Positions 10,901 through 22,150 are shown, counted from the first letter of the stretch. The stretch: 64,000 bases of DNA from Hormiphora californensis (GCA_020137815.1 CM035350.1:10018947-10082946); one strand, 5' to 3'. Notes: a model not told the origin generated them from the sequence alone. Made by a program: numbers and translations.

Positions 10901-13900
10901 CGACGTAAACAGACTCTTCCCTGAAGAGCAAAAGGGTTGCCGCAAGAAGAGCAGGGGATGTAAAGAACAGTTAGCAATCGACAAACTTATCCTTCGTCAT
11001 TGCAAACGTACAAAGTCTTCTCTGTATATGTCCTACATCGACTATCAGAAGGCATATGACTCGATTCCAAACTCCTGGATCCTGAAGTCAATGGAGATGT
11101 GCAAGATAAACCCTCAGATAATCCGACTATTCGAATCATCGTTCCAACAGTGTGTTGTTAATATAGTCCAATCTGGCTCAGCCTTAGGCCAAATACACAT
11201 CAAGAGAGGCCTCTTCCAAGGAGACGCCGTCTCCCCGATTCACTTTATTATCGGCCTGATCCCCTTGTCCATGCTCCTAACTAACCAAGGAAGAGGCTAC
11301 ACCATATCTAACCCAGAAGCTCTAGATACCGATATTAGTATTAACCACCGCCTATACATGGACGATCTTAAGCTGTATGCCAGCTCAAAAGAGGACCTTC
11401 AGCAGCTCTTAGCAGTCACTGAGAAGTTTAGCACTGACATCAACATGTCCTTTGGTCTGTCCAAGTGCGGAGCTCTAGACATTGTGGACGGAGTCAGAAG
11501 TCGGATGCAGGGAATAAGCCTACCAAGTGGAGACAGAATACCCGAGGTGGAAGATGGAGGCTATAAATACCTCGGCATCCTGGAGGTTGACCGTATTCTT
11601 CATCAAGAAATGAAAGCAAAGGTCAAAGCTGAATACACTCGAAGAGTCAAGAAACTACTGTCCTCGAGCCTGCAAGGCAAGAACCTCATCACAGCAATCA
11701 ACACATGGGCAATACCTGTGATCCGTTACGGTGCCGGAATACTGGACTGGTCCACTTCCGAAGCCAGTGGACTAGATATGATGACTAGGAAGATCCTGAG
11801 AAGAGGAGTCATCAAGAGCAACAGTGACATTGACCGGCTGTATGTTAGCAGGAAACTGGGAGGAAGGGGTCTCCAGCGGATTGAAGATGTCATTGTGAAG
11901 GAAGAGACAGGACTTGTGACATTCTTCACCAAGTCCACGGACCCCAAGATCTGTGCCCTCCACACGGCGATGCAGACTGAGAATATGCTCACTGGACCTC
12001 CAGAAGACGCAGAAGCCCTGAAGGAAAGATTACAGGCGGAACTTGTAGAGAAATGGAAGAGCAAAGTGCTACATGGAAGATTCCTGAAGCAACTGGAAGA
12101 AGGGGGATGCGACCCTGATTCGACCTGGGCCTGGCTCAACAAAGAGAGCCTCAGCAGATATACCGAAGCCGATGTATTTGCTGCCCAGGATCAAGCCATT
12201 CGCACGAACTGGATAAAAGCTGCCATAGAGAAAGAGCAAGGAGTGACTGAGAAGTGCCGTATCTGTAACGAACACAACGAGTCGGTGGAACACATCCTAA
12301 ACGGATGCACGAAACTCGCCAACGGAGACTATAAGCACAGACACGATCGAGTAGCTGCCGCCCTACACTGGGGAATGTGCAAAGACTACGGATTTCCTTC
12401 TGAATCAAAGTGGTGGAGCCACTATGCAGAGAAAGTGCTCGAGAATGAGAACTGCAAGATCCTCTGGGATTTCCACATACAGACGGACAACCCCATCCAG
12501 GCATGTAAACCTGACTTGGTCCTTCTAGACAAACTAAAGAAGGAAGCGCTACTGATCGACGTCGCTGTACCAAAAGACAGGTCAGTCTCGGACAGGGAGA
12601 TGGAGAAGATCGAGAAGTACCAAGATCTTCGGAGGGAGCTCACACGAATTTGGGAACTTAAAAAGGCCACGGTCATCCCTATCGTGATCGGAGCCCTTGG
12701 CGGAGTCAGCCCCCGACTGGAGAAGTACCTGACTGCCATAACCCGCCAAATTTATCCCTCCCAGCTCCAAAAGTCAGTCCTCTTCAACTCGATGAACACG
12801 CTCCGGAAAGTTCTCGACATGTAATACACCTCCTGAGCTGTCTCCCACTGTATTTGGATTTATTTTAATTATATTTATACCTTTCTACCCGTTCCTGCTT
12901 GCCACTAGGTTCCCCTAGATTCAGACGATTTGCTGCTTCTGTTCCTGATAAGTTGACCCTTCTTAGACTCCGTTCCAGATGGTTGGGCTTCTTTCCAGAT
13001 AGTTTAGGAGGTCTTGTGCTCCGTCACTTGACTTACTTGACTTGACTTAGGGCGGATTCCACGAGTGGTATTTCCGAACTCCATGAATAACACTTCTCCA
13101 CCCGACACGATCAGTCATAACAGTAGCCAATTCGGAGGTTTCCCTGAGTCCCGTGTCCCGCCTGAGTACATCCACAAAGGTCTGCTTTGGTCGCCCTCGC
13201 CTGGAATTTCCGTGGAGAGGCTCCCAGAGTATGACCTTGTTGAGCGTAAGTTCAGGGTGACGCACAGCGTGACCGGCTAGTCGGAGTCTCCTTTCCGCTA
13301 TTTTGGTGCTAAGGATAGGTAGATTTCCGATACCATACAACGTGGCATTGCTCATTTTAAGGAGGTACTGGTTTTTATTTAGTGCCATCCGTAGCATCCT
13401 CGTGTAGGTACCGTCAAGACTCCTTTCCATGTCCTTGGTGAGCGTCCAGCTTTCGCACCCATACAACAGAACTGTTTCAACCGTTGCTACAAAAAGTCTG
13501 GCCTTGATCTTATCGTTTAGTTTCGAATTCCAAACAGTCCTAAGCCCGTGACACGCGTTCCATGCTTTCGCCTTCCTAACCTTAATGTCCCTCTTAGAGT
13601 CCCTTACCCACGATCCGAGATATTTGAAGTCCTCACTCAACTTTATCTTAGTGCCATCGATACTGTGGAGAGGACCGGGGTCTGGTATACCCTCAACCAT
13701 GAACTCTGTTTTCGCCCGGTTTATCTCGAGACCCACCTCCTTACAGACACTCTCTACCTCCCGCATGATAACGCCAAGATCCTCCACTGAGTCTGCTAGG
13801 AGAGCTACATCATCAGCAAAGTCTGTGTCAGTAACCCTCTCCGCTCGTACTCTTCTACTCCGGGCTGGTTTCAGTGTGAATCCGATATCAGGGTGCCTCT

Positions 13901-16831
13901 CCAGTGCTGTTCGCATACAGTAATCGAGCACAATAATAAACAGGTAGGGCGCTAGAGTATCCCCTTGCAACACCCCGGCGACTATTTCAAATATATCCGT
14001 GAGGCCGTCTGGGGTGAGGACCTGAGCTCTTGTATTACTGTACATCCACTGGATGAGGTCGACAATCTTCCCTGGGATGCCATAAGCCCTGAGAACTTTG
14101 ATCATGCGCTTCCGGTTAATGGAGTCGAAGGCCTTAACGAAATCCAAAAAGGCTACTGCCAGTGGTAGTTGTTTGGCAGTAGCTCCTTCGATGAGTCTCC
14201 TAAGCGTGAGGATGTGGCTGACTGTGGACCGTTCCTCTCTAAAACCGTTCTGGGAATCGAGTAACACAGTCTCGATGTAAGGCCGTATCCGGTGAAGTAG
14301 CATACGGTTCAGGGTTTTCGCAACTATAGAGGTAAGTGAGATGCCTCTATAGTTTCCGGGTTGAGAGAGGTCGCCCTTTTTCGGCACAGGGACAATATTA
14401 CTCAGAGTCCACTGTTCCGGAATTCCCTTTCCGCACAAGGCATCGTTGCAAAAGGTCAGCACGAGGTCATCAATGTCGCATCGCTTCAAAATCTCGGGTG
14501 CGATGGCATCATTTCCGTAGGCCTTATCCTCCTTTATCCGATCCTTCGCCTTCTTAAATTCCTCTTCAGTAAAGGGACCATCGTAGATATCTGCTCGGGG
14601 AAGCACTTCCGGGATGTCTTGATCTACTTCATCCGGAGGTTCTGTCCCGAGGAGCAACTGGAAGTGGCTGAACCATTTGGCTTTCCGATCGTCTGGGGAC
14701 GTTCCTTCAATTTGGATGGGGTGTTTGTCCTTCCTCCCAGAGATTTCGTTTACTAGCCTCCATGATTCCTTCGTCTTCGCGTTCCGAGTGGCTCTCTCTA
14801 CACTCTTGATTTTCCTATCGAGATGCTCTTCCTCGACGGCTAGGTACGCTTCAGTGAGTGCCTCTTTGCCTTCTTTCACAGTGGAACGTGTTTCTTCTGA
14901 AGGTGAGGTAGCCTTCCGTCCAGTACCGTCCGAGAGAAAAGTCCAGAGTCTTCCCTTGTTCTTCCGGAACCTAACGTTGGCTACTTCCAATCTGGTCTCC
15001 TCAACTGTCTCCTGGAGCAGCTCTCCATTTCTACTGGTATGTTGATGGAAATACCACCCGAAGCCAGAGTCCTCCCAGCCAATTCTGGCGTTGAAATCTC
15101 CGGCAACGACAAGGAGGTTATGAGCTGGAACAGTATTGATGTAGTCCCTGAGATCGTGGTGAAATTTTTCAACTTCCTCTACATTCGCACACTCAGTGGG
15201 CGAGTAAACCGAGATGACTGTCAGTTTCGGATTACCGACCAAGGTAATGGCTAGAATTCTATGGGACACAGCTCGTATCTCGCAAATGAGCTTCGAGTAC
15301 TCAGTTCTCATCAGAACTCCAACCCCTCCAACCGATGCCCCTGCGCCATTGCGCCAGGCTGTAGATGTGATAAGAGTTTCTCCTGGCCCAGCCTGAATCT
15401 GCCTGACTGTGTCTGCGTGGACAATGCGGTGTTCCTGCAAAGTGATTATGCCCAAGCCATTGTCAGCAAATTGGTAAACCAGCTCTTTTAACTTTTCCTT
15501 AACACGGAGCGTTCGACAGTTAAATGTTCCAATGCGTGTATTAAGTCGAGTCATAGCTATTCATATTGTTTTTCTTGGTTGCAGTATCCCAGGTGGGTCA
15601 CCACTTCACCTGGCTGAGTCACTTTCAGTTCATCAAAACAGCATGTATGGCTGAGCTGGATAGACTGTTGGTGAGCAGTTGTCTAAGCAGAGGTCTGGTC
15701 CACAAAGACAATATAATGTCAGTGTGGGGACTCCCTATGCTATTGCACTGTTTAGCCCACGCGGGCAATGGCCGCTTACGCAGCCTGCGTGGTTACCACT
15801 CCTAGGTCATCGGGTGCCAAACCGACCGGGACCTAAGTGCATCCCCCTACTGGTGAGTCTTTTAAATAACAGAGACAGTAGAGAGCAGGAGCTCCGTCAC
15901 CATGAGCTTTAATTCCCCTGTATTTATTTTCTCTTACTTTAACCCATATGTACATTGTTCAACCTACCCTTATGTACATTGTTCTACCTACCTTTACTCC
16001 GCAGGCCCTCCGGGCCCTCAGATCCAACAGGATCCGGGCTCGGGGGATTTAACCCTGTTTCCACATGGGACCTTACGGCCCCATGTGGGAGTGGTGCGTG
16101 TTGTGGACCGAGAGAGAGAGAGAGAGAGAGAGAGAAAAGAGAGGGAGAGAAAAAAGAGAGGATGATTGTTTCTGTTGACTGTTGAAAACACAGACAAACG
16201 TACACTACATATATACCCCACAATCCCGAACATTATTCTCTCTGTGTATCCCATTATTCTCTCTGTGTATTTCTCTAAGATACAATATCTACATTCTGGT
16301 AATGAGAGAGATGGCAATGCTCGGATAGAGAGAGATAGAGATGGCAATGAGAGAGATAGAGATGGCAATGCTCGGATAGTAGGAATGTCCAATATTGAGG
16401 GAGTTTTCTGTAATCCTCCCTCTCTATCTCTATTATAATACCTGCTTTATATAGTCTCTAAAGCCCCCTCTCCCCTTTCAATAGTATCAATGTTTTGGTT
16501 ACGTCACCCAAGCCCCCCCCCCCCAAGTCCCAACCCACAAATCACATTATAATCGAATAATAGCATGGCCAGGGGTGTATGATTTATGAGTCATTATCCA
16601 TCATTATGAATCGCTATTATTATCATAATAATGAGGCCCAATATATAATAATGTCCCTCTGAGAGGGAGAGAGGTATAAAAAAGAGAGATAAAAGATAGA
16701 GAGAGAGATGAAAGATAGAAAGAGAGAAAAAGAGAACGAGTATTGTGCTAGTAGCCTTGAAGGAAGTACGGACAAGAAGAGCAAGCCGTAGTTATAAAGA
16801 GAGAGAGCGGGAGAGAGCTGAGAGAGAGAGA

Positions 16832-16916
<85 letters not shown>

Positions 16917-17909
16917 GTGAGTGAGAGAGAGCGGGAGAGAGAGAGAGAGAGAGAGAGAGCGGGAGAGATAAGAGAGAGAGAGAAAGGCTTACACAAAGCC
17001 TGGTTGTTACACATCACACATATGTGAATGTAAGCCATGGTCTTGGCAACCCTCCTGTAATCCTGTATGCTGCTATACCACCGATGGTAGTTGAATCATT
17101 ATGAAGCTAATAAACAGTTATCCGATCACCCAACTGTCTTGAATCATGCAGTTAGGGAAGTCTAATATAATATGTGTGTGTCTCTCCCATATATGTGTGT
17201 GTGTCGTGTGTGATGGTATAATGTCGGCCAGTGTGTACTGTGTTATACGCAGCAGTGTACTGCCGACATGTACGCAGCACCTGAGTGTCACGTACCAGGA
17301 AACATGGCAGGGACATATTATATACATGATATAATACAGCGGGGACATAGTGACAGGAAGGGGGGTTATTAGGATAATTATTACAAAGGATAATGTTTAT
17401 TAATAGGCTCTAATGCGTCACATGTTGAACGTCATGTGACACCAGGTGGCTAATGGCTCTCTCCATGGGATGTCGTGTAACAATAATGGGTAATAGTGGC
17501 TAATGGTGTGAAGTGTACCAAAGTAATGGTTGAAATTGGAATGTGATTATCAGGGGGAATCACGTACAAGTGTATTGTGCAGTGGTATTGTACTGCAGTA
17601 CTAGGTACTACCAGCTCTGCACTGTACTGATACTATCACTACTGCTGCACTACTGTTACTATCACTGGGCTTCCTGTCTCAATAAAAGTGAGCGAGACTG
17701 ACTCGAAGTAGTATGGTGAATGTTTTTGTGTTAGTACACTGTACAGGGTGTGTATTATATTGTTGACATGACAACGAGAGAGTGTGTGTAGGTTTACTGT
17801 TATTGACAACACGTACTGTACTATCCACGCCCAGGTGATGTAATAAGTGTACATAAACATCCTAAACAGATTTCCGGGTCTAGTCAGCACCACATTGTAT
17901 CTCTATCTA

Positions 17910-17980
<71 letters not shown>

Positions 17981-20723
17981 TCTCTATCTTCCTTTATCTC
18001 TCTCGATCTCTATCTCTATCTATCTCTATCTATCTCTATCTCTTTCTCTCTAAACGCAATAAACCACACTCCTGCTTTCCAGTTACTACCAATTAACCCA
18101 GGAAGAAGAAGAATCCTTACAATACTGAACAAAACCCAGTACTTAGTAAAACCCAGTACTGTAAGGAGGTTTCCGGTTTTGCTTTCAGATTGTACTAAGT
18201 ACTGAGTTTTGTTCAGTTACTTAGTACAATCAGAAAGCCAAACCGGAAAACCATTATGTTTATTCAACCCCTCCTTTCCCCGCAGTTTCAACCCCATTAC
18301 TAACCCCATCATCCCTCAGGTGTTCCTGGTCTTGTCAGTAGCAGTACATGGGTCGGGGTACAGCTGGAACAAAATGATGACAGTCTCGTCTCCGTTAAAG
18401 TCGGGTGAGTTACTTAGCATTAGCTGTTAGTAGACAATGCTTGTATTATCATATTTGGGAATATATCGAAGATTTATAACTATCCAGTTATTGAATATAA
18501 TAACTGTCTTGGTGCAGCAGTCAATTTGGATTCTCTCTGCATCCCATTTATCCCTATCATGGGCATCCACTGCAGCAGTAGATTGAGGCAGAGACTGGCT
18601 TGTTGAGCTCGTGCCTCAATGAATTAATATATCAGAGAGACTGGCTTGTTGTGCTCGTGCCTCAATGATTAATATATTAGCTGTATATTGAGTAGAGAGA
18701 ACAAGAGAGAGGGGGATAGATAGAGAACAGAGAGAGAGATAGAGAGAGGGGAGGGATATAATTCATTATTCAATAATATTATAACTAGACACACACCCAT
18801 GGTTTGGTGAGGGGATTCATTTATCAATATTTACGTGTTTATTATATGAGCAAGAGAGAGGTAGAGAAGGATAAAGAGAGAATGATACTGATTAAGAAAG
18901 AAAGAAGATAGCTCTGTAATCTTGCTGCTTGCTAATGATAAGTTGTTCACTGTTTTTGACACCGACAGAAATAGATCAGAGCAGCTAAAATCAAGAAGAA
19001 TGGGAGAGAGACATAGATAGAAAGAGAGGCAGAAATGCAGAATGGGAGAGGCAGAGACAGAAAGAATGATAGAAAGAGAGGGAGATAGAGAGTGAGAGAA
19101 ATGGAGATAGAGAGTTAGAAAGAGATGGAGATAGCTGATAGAGAGTGAGAGAAATGGAGATAGAGAGTCTTCTGGGAACATTGATTGTAGGGAACATTCC
19201 AGACGTTCATTCTGGCAAAAAGCCAGGCTAATGCCCTGCTATTTACAGTCCTGCACTATCTCTCCTGAACCCTCCCTAACCTCCTTCCCATTTCAGTTCA
19301 AAGTCATCTCACGTGGTCCATTTCTCTGTAAAGGCTGGTGACATTATTACTTGGGAATTTGCCACTTTGAAACGGGACATTGGATTCGGTGAGTTGGCCA
19401 ATATCCAAGAGGCTAAGAATATATTAATATTCGGTTATTTTAGAATATAGGCTACTGAGAGGCCTCCTCCTCTCACAGCGTCCCTGTCTCTGATTCCCCG
19501 GGCAACTACTTAACCGCGGTTGAGGTAGCGCGCGGTGTGATATTTGTACTGGTCGCTACCTGAGAAAGGGGAGATGTCAGCACTTTCCGTACATGCGCGC
19601 AGCCCACTGTAAACAAACACCGGGCGGCGATTTTCAGAGCGATCTGACCGACTGCAATCATTAAAACATGTGTGTTGACCAATGACCACTAATATACCAT
19701 TTCTCAGGAATACTGTTTGAGTGTTCTGTGGTCGAAGAGAGGAAGATGGAGGATGGAGAAGTGAGCGATGTGGTAAGTCTGACGTCAGAGATAGATAACG
19801 GCAATTGCCACACTCACCTTGTGCCTTGTTATCTAATATCTTATATCATATCTCTTTTCCCCTCTGAATCTTGACTTACTGAAGTGTTAACCCTGTCTTC
19901 CTATTTCCAGGACTCAATAACATCTGGCTATGGAGTTATCCCCATTCTGCCAATATTCAAAGTCAAGTGTGATATCTCTCCAATCTTTGGGAGTCACGAA
20001 GCTGTAACTGATGGGGTTTACGTGATGACTTGGGACAACTCTTACTCCCGGTAAGAAGGGGGGAATACCTTCTAGATTATAGGATGAATTTAGCGGAAAT
20101 ACCTTCTAGATTATAGAATGAATTTAGTGGAAAATACCTTCTAGATTATAGGATGAATTTAGTGGAAAATACCTTCTAGATTTGAGGATGAATTTAGTGG
20201 AAATACCTTCTAGATTTTAGGATGAATTAGCATTGGTGTCCTTTAAGGGGACCCCCCGACTCCGTTCTGTTGAAAATCTCTCCATATTTAGGATAACAAT
20301 TCCCTCAACCCACCCGGCACCCACATATTCATATTCCTAACTCTCCCTCTCTACATATTCATATTCCTAACTCTTCTCTCCCTCTCTCTCAGGTTCTTCG
20401 CCAAGGATCTCTACTACAGGATCAGTACCCAGACCGAGATCTCCTCCAGAGACTTCCATAGTAGCATGTTGTGTTATCCCGCTCTGAGAGACCTGGAGGA
20501 GGAGGAGGAGGAGGGAGGTGCAATCCAGGGATGCCTGATTGGAAGTGGTAGTGCCAGTCCCAGAACGAGTAGTGAGAGCAGTGATTGCAATGAGCTGACC
20601 ATCTGTGAGGAACACCACTCCAACAATAACAACAATAACATTGTAGTTATAAAGCAGAACAACCAAAATGAAACCAAGACTGTTTACTTTGATGCCTCCC
20701 AGTGTAGTATCCAGACGCTATAA
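3224..20723 (+). CDS. GOLD-domain protein gene, 13 exons, 510 aa
   Basis: Exons: 3224-3450, 3562-3660, 3943-4024, 4762-4887, 7074-7137, 15585-15670, 15806-15852, 16005-16093, 18320-18404, 19297-19388, 19708-19772, 19911-20050 and 20393-20723. The splice sites are GT-AG. Phases agree at every junction and the total is 1533 nt, so the model is internally consistent. The N-terminal half is Ser/Thr-rich and unrecognised. Residues from about 275 to 410 form a GOLD beta-sandwich, with the blocks WEFATLKRDIGFG, FGSHEAV and GVYVMTWDNSYS followed by YYRIS. These resemble the GOLD domains of TMED8, ACBD3, SEC14L and FYCO1. Such domains bind lipids or partners on Golgi and endosome membranes. An acidic stretch lies in the GILFECS...DV insert, as in ACBD3. 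The tail has poly-Glu and poly-Asn runs. There is no signal peptide, ACB, CRAL-TRIO, RUN or FYVE domain, so the exact orthologue is uncertain. Confidence 0.75.
3790..3942 (+). repeat. Tandem repeat containing splice-acceptor copies before GOLD exon 3
   Basis: About six copies of a 20-27 bp unit built on TATAACACATTCTATTCCCAG run up to the first base of exon 3 (3943). Each unit ends in a pyrimidine-rich CCCAG, so each is itself acceptor-like. The real acceptor is the last copy. Confidence 0.7.
4210..4279 (+). repeat. (CT)n microsatellite
   Basis: An almost perfect CT dinucleotide run of about 70 bp in an intron of the GOLD gene. Confidence 0.95.
7763..7978. repeat. Facing (CT)n and (GA)n tracts
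   Basis: A CT tract (7763-7845) is followed after about 60 bp by a GA tract (7907-7978). The two are reverse complements and could form a long hairpin. They lie in the fifth intron of the GOLD gene, upstream of the R2/R4-like element. Confidence 0.9.
8354..8911 (+). repeat. Nested minisatellite upstream of the R2/R4-like element
   Basis: A basic unit of about 22 bp (GAGAGGATAGTTTACCCC then GTTCC) is organised into higher-order units of about 180 bp, repeated roughly three times. Each higher-order unit is interrupted by a homopolymer C run of 13-18 bases (about 8452-8470, 8632-8646, 8808-8823). It lies about 250 bp upstream of the first Myb-like ORF and could be the 5' UTR of that element. 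That is an inference from position only. The 3' UTR after 12824 has related CGTTCC/GTTCCTGATA wording. Confidence 0.75.
9167..12824 (+). pseudogene. Myb-RT-CCHC-REL endonuclease ORF with one frameshift
   Basis: The ORF opens at ATG 9167 with a Myb/trihelix-like domain (WSKQENLDLVYCYY onward). It leaves frame at an extra A near 9350 and continues in the next frame to 12824. The frame after the shift matches what the second Myb-like domain (KWTTEMNITLVFIHSY, about 9553) predicts, so a single-base insertion explains the break. Downstream are the RT motifs IDYQKAYD (about 11038), LFQGDAVSP and YMDD (about 11354), then a CX2CX8HX4C knuckle (about 12258) and an endonuclease core with KPDLVLLD and LLIDVAVP (about 12508). 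The part after the shift is 1167 codons and otherwise open. The break could be a real mutation, an assembly error or a programmed shift. Confidence 0.8.
9167..13024 (+). mobile_element. R2/R4/HERO-like non-LTR retrotransposon
   Basis: This is a LINE of the restriction-enzyme-like-endonuclease type. Its protein has N-terminal Myb-like DNA-binding domains, a central reverse transcriptase, a CCHC zinc knuckle and a C-terminal endonuclease. It sits in the sense direction in the fifth intron of the GOLD gene. Its 3' UTR (12825 to about 13024) runs directly into the tail of an RTE-like element on the other strand. No 28S rDNA target sequence was seen beside it, so this copy is not in the classic R2 site. 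Which clade it belongs to within R2, R4, HERO and relatives cannot be decided by eye. Confidence 0.8.
13025..15554 (-). mobile_element. RTE-like non-LTR retrotransposon (antisense in GOLD intron)
   Basis: The single ORF is followed on the minus strand by almost no 3' UTR and then a short tandem tail built on TCAAG (13025-13044). This is the usual architecture of RTE elements. The 5' end is within about 30 bp of the acceptor of GOLD exon 6 at 15585, so the insertion separates that exon from most of its intron. The 3' tail abuts the end of the R2/R4-like element. Confidence 0.85.
13047..15554 (-). CDS. APE endonuclease / reverse transcriptase polyprotein, RTE clade, internally deleted
   Basis: The protein has 835 residues from ATG 15554 to TAA 13047. 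The N-terminal exonuclease-endonuclease-phosphatase fold begins at once, with GTFNCRTL, the catalytic Glu in ITLQEHRI and VVAGDFNARIG. The C-terminal third of the endonuclease, which should carry the SDH motif, is missing. The sequence passes directly from GRLWTFLSDGTG into the linker before the RT, without loss of frame. The RT is intact: NYRGISLTS, LDFVKAFDSI, LQGDTLAP and FADD (about 13797-13830). The C-terminus has the RLRLAGH and RGRPKQT blocks of RTE proteins. This copy should lack endonuclease activity. Confidence 0.85.
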   Translation of the reverse strand: MTRLNTRIGTFNCRTLRVKEKLKELVYQFADNGLGIITLQEHRIVHADTVRQIQAGPGETLITSTAWRNGAGASVGGVGVLMRTEYSKLICEIRAVSHRILAITLVGNPKLTVISVYSPTECANVEEVEKFHHDLRDYINTVPAHNLLVVAGDFNARIGWEDSGFGWYFHQHTSRNGELLQETVEETRLEVANVRFRKNKGRLWTFLSDGTGRKATSPSEETRSTVKEGKEALTEAYLAVEEEHLDRKIKSVERATRNAKTKESWRLVNEISGRKDKHPIQIEGTSPDDRKAKWFSHFQLLLGTEPPDEVDQDIPEVLPRADIYDGPFTEEEFKKAKDRIKEDKAYGNDAIAPEILKRCDIDDLVLTFCNDALCGKGIPEQWTLSNIVPVPKKGDLSQPGNYRGISLTSIVAKTLNRMLLHRIRPYIETVLLDSQNGFREERSTVSHILTLRRLIEGATAKQLPLAVAFLDFVKAFDSINRKRMIKVLRAYGIPGKIVDLIQWMYSNTRAQVLTPDGLTDIFEIVAGVLQGDTLAPYLFIIVLDYCMRTALERHPDIGFTLKPARSRRVRAERVTDTDFADDVALLADSVEDLGVIMREVESVCKEVGLEINRAKTEFMVEGIPDPGPLHSIDGTKIKLSEDFKYLGSWVRDSKRDIKVRKAKAWNACHGLRTVWNSKLNDKIKARLFVATVETVLLYGCESWTLTKDMERSLDGTYTRMLRMALNKNQYLLKMSNATLYGIGNLPILSTKIAERRLRLAGHAVRHPELTLNKVILWEPLHGNSRRGRPKQTFVDVLRRDTGLRETSELATVMTDRVGWRSVIHGVRKYHSWNPP
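16108..16137 (+). repeat. (GA)n microsatellite
   Basis: A short GA run starts about 15 bases after the donor of GOLD exon 8. It is followed by imperfect GA-rich sequence to about 16160, and by a GAGATGGCAATG-type minisatellite at about 16300-16380. Confidence 0.85.
16797..16983 (+). repeat. (GA)n microsatellite
   Basis: A long, nearly pure GA tract with a few GAGC and GAGT interruptions, in a GOLD-gene intron. Confidence 0.95.
17898..18052 (+). repeat. (CT)n / CTAT microsatellite
   Basis: A CT run flanked by CTAT-type units, in a GOLD-gene intron. Confidence 0.95.
18117..18252. repeat. Inverted repeat (hairpin) in GOLD intron
   Basis: Arms of about 36 nt (18168-18203 and 18217-18252) are reverse complements with a few mismatches. 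The left flank carries a further GAACAAAACCCAGTACTTAG segment that can pair with the loop, which has GAGTTTTGTTCAG. The structure lies about 70 bp before exon 9 and looks like a small foldback element. Confidence 0.7.
20067..20232 (+). repeat. Tandem repeat after the donor of GOLD exon 12
   Basis: Five copies of a unit of about 35 bp (TACCTTCTAGATT, ATAGGATGAATTTAGTGG) begin 17 bases after the splice donor at 20051. A second small duplication (ACATATTCATATTCCTAACTC, at about 20323 and 20354) lies just before the next acceptor. Confidence 0.85.
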
Positions 20724-22072
20724 ACTCAGAGAGTATTACATTTGAGTTGTGTTACTATGGTAACCAGCTAAAAACTCAATTGAAAAATACTGGGTTACCA
20801 TGGTAACATATGAAACTCTAAAGAAGGGACTAATGTGTGTGCAGCATGATGCGAGTGTGTGTGTAAAACGAGAGAGACATGTGTTTGTTTGTGTGTGGAG
20901 ATTTTGCCTTCGTTCCTCGCAGTTCGAGGTATTAGTTGTATTTTGTGATCTGTTCTTACTTCTTCTTCTGCCGGCGGTTTGTGCAGTGTTGAATCTAGTG
21001 TGTTTTTGTATTTCAAGAGAGATTTGAAGGCCCATCCTCTGAGAGAGGTCTTGAGATGCTATGTTAACAGCGGAGAATCTTCGCTATGAGTTCTTTATCT
21101 GCAGTAATCTTGTGACCCCCCTCCTCTCCCTAGAGGGGGGGTCCAGCAGCTCCACCCTCTTCCTGGGAGGGTCCAGCAGCTCCTCATGAAGAGGGGGGTC
21201 CAGCAGCAAGAGAGAGCTTTACTTTTGTCAATGATACGCTATTTTTCCAATCTCTTTCTCTAATATTAAATTTCTGTGTTTTACTTTTAAAAAGACTTTA
21301 TAATACCGACCCTCGGGATTTAAATAAACCTCATTGTTTAGCAAGACCACGTGTTTAGCAACTCCACGTGCTCTATATTTCTCACAGTCTACTATAATAA
21401 TCAACAAACTCCATTCTTATATTGACCAAGAACCACTGAATGAATAGTTTACCATCATTGCAGTTGCTCACACAACAATTCCAACAATTCCCCTCCTGGC
21501 TCCTCACCAAATAACCCTCCATCGACTTCTTTTAGCACCATGTCAATCACACACATCTCGGAAACACACCCAAACAACCTCGCACCTGTGAACACGATGT
21601 GCCACAGAGAGAGGGGGTCTACATCCCCCGGCCACTTCCGGTAGAGCTGCTGCTCTAATTCACACCAGCAGTTCACGTGGGGTTCACGTCAATTTCAGAG
21701 AAATGTGTGACGTTAGTGGAAAACCAGGGGTGTGTGACGCTTACTCCCTTATCTGTTCCCCCCACCCCCATGTCACCACCACCCCTGCAGTGTTCCTCAA
21801 TCAATCAATCAATCATAACACCGCTCGGTGGCGGGGTGCCACTTTATTACTGGGCAAAATAATAATATTTAATAATGTATATATAAAAATATAAAATATA
21901 TAAAAATATAAAATACGTTTGTGAACACGGCAACTTTGAGGTGGGGTGGAGATCACATTTCATTGGCTTGCTGTCTGGTTTGTTTGTGGAGATAAGGAGA
22001 GATGAGGCACAAGAGGGGGAGACAAGTTAGGGAGAGATGAGAGAAGCACTTTGAGAGAGAAAGGGGGGAGAG

Positions 22073-22149
<77 letters not shown>

Positions 22150-22150
22150 G
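20724..22150. other. Gene-free stretch downstream of the GOLD gene, with a (GA)n tract
   Basis: This holds the 3' UTR and intergenic sequence. There is a possible polyadenylation signal AATAAA at 21323-21328, and a small GGTCCAGCAGC repeat at 21139-21205. A GA tract (about 22066-22145) ends in GATAGAGAGAGAAATAGG units. That tract directly follows the ORF end of the antisense retrotransposon and may be its 3' tail. No coding exon was recognised. Confidence 0.5.

Noticed and set aside
9167-13024. Classic R2 insertion in 28S rDNA
   Set aside because: No 28S-like sequence flanks the element. It lies in an intron of a protein gene.
15671-15690. A 20-nt intron (GTGAGC...CTAAGCAG) in the GOLD gene
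   Set aside because: A normal 135-bp intron (15671-15805) with acceptor CACTCCTAG fits the phases on both sides.
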